Assembly: GCF_000421165.1 (NCBI RefSeq)
Contig: NZ_ATWI01000010.1
Coordinates: forward strand, 62,001 to 126,000
DNA from: Marinobacter daepoensis DSM 16072
GTDB lineage: Bacteria > Pseudomonadota > Gammaproteobacteria > Pseudomonadales > Oleiphilaceae
DNA length: 64,000 nucleotides
Direction: 5' to 3'
In this document: positions 1-7,373 of the stretch, piece by piece
Position numbering within the stretch: the stretch's first letter is position 1
How the letters are laid out: each line of letters begins with the position of its first letter
The notes under the pieces: generated by a model
Told to the model about the DNA's origin: nothing
Database searches by the model: none
Seen by the model: only the letters and a program-made list of their open reading frames with translations
Made by a program: the position numbers and the translations under genes

Positions 1-2
1 GG

Positions 3-395
3 CAGACAGACCTGAATGAGGTGCCGGGGGATGTGGAAGCGCGGTTCCGGGTTCTGTTTCGCGAGAAGGCTATTCCGGAGAACCTGGCGTTTACAGCGTT
101 CCCGGATCTTGGGACGCCGGGTTCGGAAGACGGTAGCCCCGAGATTACGGAAGACTGCATGGCAAAGTATCCGACTCCGGCGTCCAGGGCGCACTTCATG
201 TGCACGCATACTCGTATGCTGGTGAAGAAGGGGGAGCGGGTGCGCGTGTACGCCTGCACGCTGGTTGATGACGATCCTCAATACGACCTCGGAGGCACCC
301 TGGCTGAAAGCATGAAAGAGCGGATTATGCTGAGGCATCACCGGTGTTTCGCCTGCTACCGGTTCGGGGCCAGTTGTTCGGCGCCGGGAGATTGA
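3..395 (+). CDS. C-terminal end of a probable radical-SAM family protein (partial)
   Basis: The frame is open to the left edge, so only the last ~130 residues are seen. The fragment is rich in cysteines (near the motifs CMAKYP, FMCTHTRM, YACTLVDD and RCFACYRFGASC), a pattern like the auxiliary iron-sulfur (SPASM-type) domains that follow the core of radical-SAM enzymes. The radical-SAM CxxxCxxC core would lie upstream of the window. The assignment rests on recognising the tail only; the substrate cannot be told. It ends with TGA and is followed by a long non-coding stretch before ectA, so it is not in the ectoine operon. Confidence 0.55.
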   Translation, partial: QTDLNEVPGDVEARFRVLFREKAIPENLAFTAFPDLGTPGSEDGSPEITEDCMAKYPTPASRAHFMCTHTRMLVKKGERVRVYACTLVDDDPQYDLGGTLAESMKERIMLRHHRCFACYRFGASCSAPGD

Positions 396-839
396 TCAAT
401 GCATCTTTAAGGGTGTCGGGGCCCTACAGGCGGTTTCAACAGAGTAAGGTGGTCCAATATTTGGAGGCCTAAACAATAACGAATGGTGAGTAACCCGTAA
501 TTCGTTTCCGGCGGTCGTTTTGTGGGGCTGGCCTTTAGTGCTGCAAACAGTTTTGGTGCGTTTTGGGGCTTTCGGTTTTTTGCCCGAAGTGCGCTTAGAC
601 CTTGTGAGAAGAGAGCGATTCCTTCTCCTGAGCGATGCTTCTTTGGCTCTTTTCAGAGTTAACCTCTCCTTTTTCCTTCCGGAATTTAATCAGCTTGTCA
701 CTGTCAGGTGCTTCAATCCGAGATATTCTCTGTGGGTGCCCGTTGGTCCGCTGGAGGTTTGGCGCTCAGGGGCAACTTGAAATATATTTTGTGGTCTATA
801 TAATTCAGCACTAACTTTTGGAACCGAATTGATCACGTT
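396..839. other. Intergenic region upstream of ectA
   Basis: This 444-base stretch is visibly poorer in GC than its neighbours. An open frame of about 86 codons crosses the middle on the plus strand, but it has a GTG start without a convincing ribosome site and no recognisable protein features, so it is not called. The only supported element is the promoter immediately before ectA. The low GC and length fit a regulatory region for an osmotically induced operon. Confidence 0.5.
777..804 (+). promoter_or_regulatory. Probable sigma70 promoter of ectA
   Basis: TTGAAA at 777-782 and a perfect TATAAT at 799-804 are separated by 16 bases, about 35 bases before the ectA start codon. The flanks are AT-rich. 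This is the best sigma70-type match seen in the window and fits a strongly inducible osmolyte operon. Transcription would start near 811. Confidence 0.7.
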
Positions 840-1355
840 ATGACATCAGAAGGATCGACTACCACCGCCATCGCCCTGCGTAAACCCACAAAGGATGATG
901 GCTTCAGGCTTCACCAGCTGGTTGCGGAATGTCCGCCGCTGGACCCCAACTCGATTTACTGCAATCTGTTGCAGTGCAGTCACTTTGCTGAGACCGGCGT
1001 GGCTGCGGAGAAGGACGGCGATCTGGTCGGCTTTATCTCCGGATATATCCCCCCCCAACAGCCCGAAACAGTGTTTGTCTGGCAGGTGGCCGTTCACGAG
1101 AAAGGTCGTGGGCAAGGCCTTGCGAAGCGGATGCTCAAAGACATTGTCAGCCGGGACGCGTGCCGGAATGTCACGCACCTGGAAACCACCATTACCGAAG
1201 ACAACGAAGCCTCCTGGGCGCTGTTCCGTTCTTTTGCCCGCGATCTGGGCGCCGAGCTCAGCTATCACGAGCATTTCGAACAAGAGACCCATTTTGGCGG
1301 CCAGCACGATTCGGAGTTTCTGCTGCGCATCGGGCCTTTCACCAAGCCTGCCTGA
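840..1355 (+). CDS. ectA: L-2,4-diaminobutyrate N-gamma-acetyltransferase (EctA)
   Basis: EctA acetylates L-2,4-diaminobutyrate from acetyl-CoA to give N-gamma-acetyl-diaminobutyrate, the second step of ectoine synthesis in the cytoplasm. The 171-residue protein has the GNAT fold signature: the acetyl-CoA loop RGQGLA lies around residues 90-95, and the substrate-side motif LDPNSIYCNLL around 34-44 is typical of EctA. The ATG start lacks a strong ribosome site but matches the expected length and N-terminus. It is first in an operon with ectB and an aspartokinase, under the promoter just upstream. Confidence 0.95.
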   Translation: MTSEGSTTTAIALRKPTKDDGFRLHQLVAECPPLDPNSIYCNLLQCSHFAETGVAAEKDGDLVGFISGYIPPQQPETVFVWQVAVHEKGRGQGLAKRMLKDIVSRDACRNVTHLETTITEDNEASWALFRSFARDLGAELSYHEHFEQETHFGGQHDSEFLLRIGPFTKPA

Positions 1356-1453
1356 AAGTCCGGAGCCTGCGCCTGAAGGGGGCGAGCCACCGACGAATTT
1401 GTAGTAGCCGGCGGCCACCCGGGGTGGGTCTGCGGCTTAAATCAACGCTCGGC

Positions 1454-1490
1454 GGGCCTGTTGCGACCGACACGTTTTACCGACAGGCCC
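1454..1490 (+). repeat. Intra-operon hairpin between ectA and ectB
   Basis: GGGCCTGT at 1454-1461 is the exact inverted repeat of ACAGGCCC at 1483-1490, with a 21-base loop. No T-tract follows, so it is unlikely to be an intrinsic terminator; it could protect or process the ectA-ectB transcript. The ectA-ectB gap is unusually long (177 bases) for this operon. Confidence 0.5.
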
Positions 1491-1532
1491 CCGCGCATTT
1501 ACCTCGAACCTGACATGCTAAGAGGCAAGACA

Positions 1533-2801
1533 ATGGAAATTTTTAAATCGACTGAATCTGAAGTTCGCGTGTATTCCCGTGCTTTTCCGGTGATTTTCAA
1601 CCGCGCCAAGAATGCGCATCTTTACACCGAAGACGGCAAGGAATACCTGGACTTTCTGGCTGGCGCGGGCTCTCTGAACTACGGCCACAACAACGATATC
1701 CTGAAGAAGGCTCTGCTTGAGTACATTGAAGCGGATGGGGTAAGCCAGGGGCTTGACCTGTTCACCAAGGCCAAGCACGACTTCATGGAGTCGTACAAGA
1801 AATACATCCTGGATCCCCGGGGGCTGGATTACAAAATGCAGTTCACCGGCCCGACCGGCACCAACTGTGTGGAAGCGGCCATGAAACTGGCCCGTAAGGT
1901 CAAAGGCCGTACCAACATCATTTCCTTCACCAACGGGTTTCATGGTGTGACCACCGGTGCCGTGGCGGCGACCGGAAATGAGCATCACCGTGGTGGTGTC
2001 GGCATCCCTCTGGGCCACGTCGATTTCATGTTCTACGACGGATACCTGGGTGAGGACGTTGATACCCTGAAAATCATGGATAAAGTGCTGTCAGACAGCT
2101 CTTCCGGCGTTGAACTGCCGGCGGCTGTGATTGTTGAGGCGGTTCAGGGTGAAGGAGGGTTGAATGCTGCCCGTGCTGAGTGGCTGAAGGGGCTGTCTGA
2201 GCTGTGTGCGAAGCACGACATTCTGCTGATTGTCGACGATATTCAGGCGGGCAACGGCCGTACTGGTGAGTTTTTCAGCTTTGAGTTTGCCGGAATCAAG
2301 CCGGACATTGTAACGGTCTCCAAATCCCTCAGTGGCTATGGCCTGCCGATGGCTCTGGTGTTGTTCAAGCCGGAACTGGACGTGTGGGCATCCGGTGAAC
2401 ACAACGGGACGTTCCGGGGCAATAACATGGCCTTTGTCACCGCCCGGGCTGCCATCGAAACCTACTGGAAGGACGATGCTTTTGCCAACGAAGTAAAAGC
2501 CAAGACCAAAGTGCTGGGGGATGCGCTGCAAGCCATCTGTGACCAGTATCCGGGTGAGTTCCGGATGAAAGGCCGGGGCCTGATGCGGGGCATTGAAGCC
2601 AAACACGCCGACCGGACCGGGCCAATTACCAAGCGGGCCTTTGAGAAGGGCCTGATCATTGAGACCAGCGGTCCGAACGATGAAGTGATTAAATGTCTGA
2701 TGCCGCTGACCACCAGTGAAGATGATCTGCGCCTGGGCGTGAAAATCCTGTCTGAAAGTGTTGATGAAATCATGCAGGTAGGTGTCAGCGAGGCGTCGTA
2801 A
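1533..2801 (+). CDS. ectB: Diaminobutyrate--2-oxoglutarate transaminase (EctB)
   Basis: EctB transaminates L-aspartate-beta-semialdehyde with glutamate to L-2,4-diaminobutyrate, the committed step of ectoine synthesis. It is a class III PLP aminotransferase: GPTGTN near residue 106 binds cofactor phosphate, DDIQAG around 235-240 carries the pyridine-binding aspartate, and K264 in [10 protein letters not shown] is the Schiff-base lysine. The ATG at 1533 was chosen over an upstream in-frame GTG because AGAGG sits seven bases before it and the resulting 422 residues match the family. It is followed after 48 bases by the aspartokinase gene instead of ectC. Confidence 0.96.
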   Translation: MEIFKSTESEVRVYSRAFPVIFNRAKNAHLYTEDGKEYLDFLAGAGSLNYGHNNDILKKALLEYIEADGVSQGLDLFTKAKHDFMESYKKYILDPRGLDYKMQFTGPTGTNCVEAAMKLARKVKGRTNIISFTNGFHGVTTGAVAATGNEHHRGGVGIPLGHVDFMFYDGYLGEDVDTLKIMDKVLSDSSSGVELPAAVIVEAVQGEGGLNAARAEWLKGLSELCAKHDILLIVDDIQAGNGRTGEFFSFEFAGIKPDIVTVSKSLSGYGLPMALVLFKPELDVWASGEHNGTFRGNNMAFVTARAAIETYWKDDAFANEVKAKTKVLGDALQAICDQYPGEFRMKGRGLMRGIEAKHADRTGPITKRAFEKGLIIETSGPNDEVIKCLMPLTTSEDDLRLGVKILSESVDEIMQVGVSEAS

Positions 2802-2849
2802 GGCGCCTTTGACCCGACAACACACACTGCAGGATACAAAGGCAACGAC

Positions 2850-4307
2850 ATGACAACGGCACAACATACCGTCGAGAAAGTTGGCGGTACTTCCATGAGT
2901 AATTACGAGGCCGTGCGCGACAATATCATTATTGGCAAGCGCAAGAAGAGCGACCTCTACCAGCGGATTTTCGTGGTGTCTGCCTACGGCGGCGTGACCA
3001 ACGAGTTGCTGGAACACAAGAAAACCGGTGAGCCGGGAGTTTATGCCCTGTTTGCGGATGCTGAATCTGACTGGGCCTGGGGGGACGATCTCACCAAACT
3101 GATCCAGTTGCTGACCGATATCAACGGTGAACTGTTCACCGATCCGATGCTAAAACAGCAGGCGGATCAGTTCATCACGGATCGAATTGAAGGGGTTCGT
3201 GGGTGCCTGATTGACCTTCAGCGCCTGTGTTCCTATGGCCAGTTCCAGCTGGAGGAGCACCTGTTGACCGTCCGCGAAATGCTGGCGGGTATCGGTGAGG
3301 CTCACAGTGCGTTCAACACCGCACTGAAACTTCAGCAGGAAGGCATCAATGCACGGTTCGTGGACCTGACCGGATGGCGAGACAGCGAGCTGCTGCCGCT
3401 GGATGAGAAGCTCCGACAGGCGTTTGATGCCATTGACCTGAGTCGTGAACTCCCCATTGTGACCGGGTATGCCCAATGCAAGGAAGGCCTGATGCGGACC
3501 TTCGACCGGGGCTACAGCGAGATGACCTTCAGCCGGGTTGCGGTGATCACTAACGCCCGCGAAGCCATCATTCACAAGGAATACCATTTGAGCTCCGCCG
3601 ACCCTAAGGTGGTCGGCGAGGACAAGGTGGTTCCTCTGGGGCGCACCAACTACGATGTCGCCGATCAGCTGGCCAATCTCGGGATGGAAGCCATCCACCC
3701 GCGTGCGGGCAAAGGGCTTCGGCAGAATGAGATTCCGCTGCGGGTCATGAATACCTTTGAGCCGGAACACACCGGGACTCTCATTACCGGGGATTACATC
3801 AGCGAAAAGCCTCAGGTGGAGATCATTGCCGGTGCCAAAGGCGTTTTTGCCATTGAGGTATTTGATCAGGATATGCAGGGGGAGCCGGGCTCAGACCGGA
3901 AAATCCTGGACGTGATGACCCGTTTCAAAGTGCGTTTCATGTCCAAGGACACCAACGCCAATACCATCACTCACTATGTGGACACTACGCTCAAGCACGT
4001 GAAGCGGGTGGTGAAGGCGCTGGAAGAAGTGTTTCCCAATGCCGAGGTCAGTACCCGTAAAGTAGCCCTGGTGTCGGCCTGCGGCAGCGATATGAAGGTG
4101 CCAGGCATCCTGGCCCGGTCTGTGAAGGCGCTGGCGGACAAAGACATCAGTGTTCTGGCGATTCATCAGTGTATGCGACAGGTGGATATCCAGTTCGTGA
4201 TTGATGAGGATCATTACGATCAGGCGATCGTGGGATTGCATGGGGCGTTGATTGAACCTCATAACCACGAGTATGCCATTGTGGCGGCCTCAACCAGCGC
4301 CTGCTAG
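2850..4307 (+). CDS. ask: Aspartate kinase of the ectoine-cluster type (Ask_Ect)
   Basis: It phosphorylates L-aspartate to aspartyl-4-phosphate, feeding aspartate semialdehyde to EctB. The N-terminal KVGGTSM motif (residues 10-16) is the aspartokinase nucleotide/substrate loop, and the C-terminal third carries paired ACT-type regulatory segments (for example VALVSACGSDMKVPG and ISVLAIHQCMRQVD). Length (485 residues) and N-terminus match the specialised, feedback-relaxed aspartokinase found only in ectoine clusters rather than the housekeeping LysC. An AAAGG ribosome site precedes the ATG. It is the third and last gene of the operon. Confidence 0.93.
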   Translation: MTTAQHTVEKVGGTSMSNYEAVRDNIIIGKRKKSDLYQRIFVVSAYGGVTNELLEHKKTGEPGVYALFADAESDWAWGDDLTKLIQLLTDINGELFTDPMLKQQADQFITDRIEGVRGCLIDLQRLCSYGQFQLEEHLLTVREMLAGIGEAHSAFNTALKLQQEGINARFVDLTGWRDSELLPLDEKLRQAFDAIDLSRELPIVTGYAQCKEGLMRTFDRGYSEMTFSRVAVITNAREAIIHKEYHLSSADPKVVGEDKVVPLGRTNYDVADQLANLGMEAIHPRAGKGLRQNEIPLRVMNTFEPEHTGTLITGDYISEKPQVEIIAGAKGVFAIEVFDQDMQGEPGSDRKILDVMTRFKVRFMSKDTNANTITHYVDTTLKHVKRVVKALEEVFPNAEVSTRKVALVSACGSDMKVPGILARSVKALADKDISVLAIHQCMRQVDIQFVIDEDHYDQAIVGLHGALIEPHNHEYAIVAASTSAC

Positions 4308-4420
4308 GCGTTAGCCACAGGCGGGATTGGTCGCTTGCCAGCCGACTTACGTCTGTGAGTCAGCTGGCGGTCGTATCTGCCTCTCCCTCCCTGCCCCTTC
4401 AGCCCTTGTTCGCGAACTGT

Positions 4421-4451
4421 CTGCACGGAGCCTGAGTCAGGCTCCGTGCAG
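4421..4451. terminator. Perfect palindrome between convergent ask and DUF3429 genes
   Basis: A 15-base arm starting CTGCACGGAGCC is perfectly repeated in inverse orientation around a single central base. It lies between the converging ask and minus-strand membrane-protein genes and covers the stop codon of the latter. There is no clear T-tract on either side, so bidirectional termination is likely but not certain. Confidence 0.6.
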
Positions 4452-4892
4452 CAGGAAGAACCAGCCGGCCACCGTGAGCTGGCAGGCGACGACGACGGTG
4501 GTCAAACAGAGCCTCAGTTTCAGATACCAGCCAGGCCAGTAGGCTCTCATCCAGCGGACATCGACCAGATAAAGCAACAGGAAGGCGAGACTGTACAGGA
4601 GAATCTTGTGCGGCGTTTGCAGCAGGAGCCCAAGGCCGGCGGCCACAAAGAACAGCTGGCTCAGTAGCATGGTTACCAGTGGTGACTGGGGGTACGTACG
4701 ATGCTCCAGCTGCATGGCAATCGGCCAGTAAATACCCGCCATAAACGCCAGAATGCCAGCGCTGTACAGATAGAACCAGGCCAGAATGGACACACTGCTG
4801 GCGGGCATCAGAAACAGCCCTGCGGCTCCGAGCACAAACGGAACCAGACCGGCCAGGCCAACAAACACCGCCAGGCGAGCCACGGAGATCAC
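4437..4892 (-). CDS. DUF3429-family inner-membrane protein
   Basis: This 151-residue protein consists almost entirely of hydrophobic segments: about five predicted transmembrane helices (roughly residues 5-28, 33-54, 70-88, 93-110 and 128-148). The sequence pattern, including AGIYWPIAMQ after the second helix, resembles DUF3429 membrane proteins of proteobacteria, whose function is unknown. It overlaps the upstream small gene by four bases (ATGA), so the two are probably translationally coupled. The stop lies inside the palindrome shared with ask. Confidence 0.7.
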   Translation of the reverse strand: MISVARLAVFVGLAGLVPFVLGAAGLFLMPASSVSILAWFYLYSAGILAFMAGIYWPIAMQLEHRTYPQSPLVTMLLSQLFFVAAGLGLLLQTPHKILLYSLAFLLLYLVDVRWMRAYWPGWYLKLRLCLTTVVVACQLTVAGWFFLLHGA

Positions 4893-5194
4893 GAGCGCCG
4901 CCTCTGTATCTGTATGCGCAGGGGCTCCACATCGGTCTCGGTCATGCCGATCATTTCATGATAAGCCGAAGGATGAACGACCTCGGTTTGCAAGACCGTA
5001 AAGGCCGAGAGCAACGCCTGAACCTGCGCGGTACTGCGAAACAGGCAGGCCTGGCCGTGACGATCCGACAAGACTTTCAGCCCTTCAGGGCCATGCAGTC
5101 GGGCGATGTACTGTTGGCCTTCCAGGGAGAGAATCTCCAGCCGGTCAATCACCAGGCTGTGCTGTTCGTTGAGTTGATCGAGGGTAATACGCAC
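4889..5194 (-). CDS. Small DUF6482-like cytoplasmic protein
   Basis: The product is 101 residues with no signal peptide or membrane segment. It begins MRITLDQLNEQH and ends in a basic tail, and resembles the DUF6482 family of marine gammaproteobacteria, of unknown role. The GTG start is set by GGGAG seven bases upstream. That ribosome site lies in the 3' arm of a perfect hairpin, which could control translation. The downstream membrane-protein gene overlaps by four bases. Confidence 0.6.
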   Translation of the reverse strand: MRITLDQLNEQHSLVIDRLEILSLEGQQYIARLHGPEGLKVLSDRHGQACLFRSTAQVQALLSAFTVLQTEVVHPSAYHEMIGMTETDVEPLRIQIQRRRS

Positions 5195-5196
5195 CG

Positions 5197-5230
5197 TAAA
5201 ACTCCCAAAGTCGCGTGTCTGGGAGTTTTA
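5197..5230 (-). terminator. Hairpin between tag and the DUF6482 gene
   Basis: TGGGAGTTTTA (5220-5230) and TAAAACTCCCA (5197-5207) form a perfect 11-base-pair stem with a 12-base loop. On the minus strand the stem ends in a TTTTA run, as in a short intrinsic terminator for tag. It also contains the ribosome-binding sequence of the next gene, so it may act on translation as well. Confidence 0.6.
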
Positions 5231-5251
5231 CGCGAGACTGGACCGGTAGGA

Positions 5252-5836
5252 TCAGTTGGCCAGGTGCCGGCACTCTGCGTGGGCCTGGCAGGACACCAGG
5301 TGGTCGTTGACCATGCCGGTTGCCTGCATGAAGGCGTAGACGATGGTTGGGCCGACAAAATTGAACCCGGCTTTTTTCAGCGCCCGGGACATAGCATCGG
5401 ACTCTGGTGTGGTGACGGGCACTTGGGATAGCGTTTGCCAATGGTTCTGAATGGGTTGGCCATCCACGAATTGCCACAGAAAGCCCGAAAACGACTGCCC
5501 GGCCTCCCGCAGCGCCAGGTAACTTCGGGCATTGCGAATCATGGAGTGCACTTTGAGGCGGTTCCGGATAATGCCCGGGTCTTGCAGCAGCCGTTCGATG
5601 TCCTGATCGGTGAAGCGGGCAATACGCTCCGGGTCGAATCCGGCGTAGGCCTGGCGGTAGCTTTCCTGTTTACGAAGAATGGTAATCCAGCTTAAACCGG
5701 CCTGCTGGCCATCCAGGCATAATTTTTCAAACAGGGCCTGGTCGTCGTACTCAGGGCGCCCCCAGACGGTATCGTGATAGTGCACGTAGAGTGGATCGGT
5801 ACCACACCAGGGGCAGCGACCGGTGTTTTTTGTCAT
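5252..5836 (-). CDS. tag: DNA-3-methyladenine glycosylase I (Tag)
   Basis: Tag excises 3-methyladenine from alkylated DNA, starting base-excision repair. The 194-residue protein shows the family hallmarks: RCPWCGTDPLYVHYHDTVWG at the N-terminus, with the first zinc-ligand cysteine and histidine, LFEKLCLDGQQAGLSW (substrate-pocket glutamate) around residues 35-50, and a C-terminal HxxxC-type pair in NDHLVSCQAHAEC that completes the zinc site. Length agrees with Tag of E. coli (187). It lies 13 bases downstream of the phosphopantetheinyl transferase gene on the same strand, so may be co-transcribed. Confidence 0.95.
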   Translation of the reverse strand: MTKNTGRCPWCGTDPLYVHYHDTVWGRPEYDDQALFEKLCLDGQQAGLSWITILRKQESYRQAYAGFDPERIARFTDQDIERLLQDPGIIRNRLKVHSMIRNARSYLALREAGQSFSGFLWQFVDGQPIQNHWQTLSQVPVTTPESDAMSRALKKAGFNFVGPTIVYAFMQATGMVNDHLVSCQAHAECRHLAN

Positions 5837-5849
5837 GCGGGCCTCGTGG

Positions 5850-6602
5850 TTACCTGGCTCGGATCAGCCGATGAAACAGGGGCTCCCAGTGGGCGTTCAG
5901 ACTTGGAGCTGGTCTCAGAGTGTAGTCATCCGGCGGTGGTTCGAGCAAGGTGATTTTCGGCAGCGGGGTGCCGGTTTCTGACTCGGAGGACTGCGGATAA
6001 ACCAGCGTGACGATAAACCCCTCTGCGTACAGGCAGGTTGCTTGCCAGTGCCGGTCGGGCTGGTCTCCGTACAGTTCGAAGCCCTTGCGCACTTCCAGAG
6101 TTTGCAGGTTTCCGGCAATGCCTCTTCCGGTGGCTTTTAGCCAGGCCTCTTTGAGCGTCCAGGTTTTCAGAAAACTGAAGGGATCATCTGCCGGCAGCAA
6201 CCATGCTTGCTCGACCGGTGTGAACCAGCGTTTCGTTACCCGGACCCAGTCCGGGGTGCGCTGACTGGGTTCCAGGTCTATCCCCAGGGCACTGTTCCCG
6301 GTCGCGCAGGCTGCCAGCCCCTGGCTGTGACTTAGCGACAGGGCCCAGCCCGAGGGATTGGCCGAGGCGGTCGGTCGGCCGGGTATCGGCCGGCAGGCGT
6401 TGGGGGCTTCCCCGCTGACTCTGGCCAACGCCTGACGAATGAGCCAGCGACTGGTTACGTATTCCTGACGTCGGGTTCCTTCCAGGCGGTCGAACGTGCG
6501 GCTTTCGTCCTCCGTCATCCAGTCGGGGGCCTCCGGCGGGGTCCGGCTGATCTGGTGGCAGAGCCAGATCGCGGGTGATTCAGGGTTGGAGTCGCTGGAC
6601 AT
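5850..6602 (-). CDS. 4'-phosphopantetheinyl transferase superfamily protein
   Basis: Enzymes of this family move the phosphopantetheine arm of CoA to a serine on acyl- or peptidyl-carrier proteins. The two signature motifs are present: GIDLEP (Mg2+-binding aspartate and glutamate, about residue 130) and WTLKEAWLKATG (about 170-180). The ATG giving 250 residues beginning MSSDSNPESP is preferred; a longer in-frame extension of 42 residues lacks family character. It overlaps the end of pdxH by 23 bases. At about 250 residues it is Sfp/AcpT-like rather than the short AcpS. Its carrier protein cannot be inferred from context. Confidence 0.85.
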   Translation of the reverse strand: MSSDSNPESPAIWLCHQISRTPPEAPDWMTEDESRTFDRLEGTRRQEYVTSRWLIRQALARVSGEAPNACRPIPGRPTASANPSGWALSLSHSQGLAACATGNSALGIDLEPSQRTPDWVRVTKRWFTPVEQAWLLPADDPFSFLKTWTLKEAWLKATGRGIAGNLQTLEVRKGFELYGDQPDRHWQATCLYAEGFIVTLVYPQSSESETGTPLPKITLLEPPPDDYTLRPAPSLNAHWEPLFHRLIRAR

Positions 6603-7215
6603 TCCAGGCTTCGCCTTCGCGCACGTACTCGAATCGATCGTGAAGCCGGCTGGGCCGGCCCTGCCAGAATTCAATCCGTTCCGGAACCACGCGATATCCC
6701 CCCCAGAAACCAGGCAGGGGGATCTCACCGGAACTGAACTTGCGTTTCATCTCGGCGACTTTCTGTTCCAGTAGCCCGCGGGAGGTAATCACTTTGCTCT
6801 GTTCCGACACCCAGGCGCCAATCTGGCTGCCCCGTGGCCGGGACGAAAAATACCTTAGGGATTCGGCCTTGCTGACCTTCTCTACCGGACCCTGAATCCG
6901 CACCTGCCGATTCAGACCAATCCAGGGAAACAGCAGGGCTGCCCTGGGGTTTTCCTCAAGCTCCTGAGCCTTACGGCTGCCATAGTTGGTGTAGAAGACA
7001 AACCCCTGATGATCGAAGTATTTCAGGAGCACGGTCCTGAGGTCTGGCATGCCATCGGCGCCGGTGGTCGCCAGCGACATGGCATTGGGCTCCAGAATGC
7101 CGGCCGTTCGGGCATCCTCAAACCAGGTCTGGAACTGTGTCACCGGGTTGTCGCTCAGATGTTCCCGGTCCAGCCCTTCGCTTTCGAAATCCCGACGCAT
7201 ATCGCCGATATCCAT
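6580..7215 (-). CDS. pdxH: Pyridoxamine 5'-phosphate oxidase (PdxH)
   Basis: PdxH uses FMN and O2 to oxidise pyridoxine- or pyridoxamine-5'-phosphate to pyridoxal-5'-phosphate. The 211-residue protein matches the family throughout: MDIGDMRRDFE at the start, RTVLLKYFDHQGFVFYTNYGSRKAQEL for FMN binding, a central RYFSSRPRGSQIGAWVS motif and the C-terminal FWQGRPSRLHDRFEY signature. It is the first gene of a minus-strand run (pdxH, phosphopantetheinyl transferase, tag) and is divergent from the DUF748 gene. Confidence 0.97.
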   Translation of the reverse strand: MDIGDMRRDFESEGLDREHLSDNPVTQFQTWFEDARTAGILEPNAMSLATTGADGMPDLRTVLLKYFDHQGFVFYTNYGSRKAQELEENPRAALLFPWIGLNRQVRIQGPVEKVSKAESLRYFSSRPRGSQIGAWVSEQSKVITSRGLLEQKVAEMKRKFSSGEIPLPGFWGGYRVVPERIEFWQGRPSRLHDRFEYVREGEAWNVQRLQP

Positions 7216-7373
7216 GGTGCTTGTCTCCGTTGATTGCTACAGGGAGTCATACGTCAGCCGAGCATATCGGGTTCGATGGCCGCTGTCAGGTCTGGCTGAC
7301 AAACACGGCGCGTGGGCGGTATGCTTGCGCTATAGAGTCGGGTACAGCCCAGTGGTCATAAGGGGAATGATTT

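Noticed and set aside
520..780. An 86-codon plus-strand reading frame before ectA
   Set aside because: GTG start without a ribosome site, no recognisable protein features, and it runs into the ectA promoter.
396..780. Possible integron attC-like hairpins (CTTTCGG/CCCGAAG) upstream of ectA
   Set aside because: No matching R'/R'' core sites (GTTRRRY and RYYYAAC) were found in proper arrangement.
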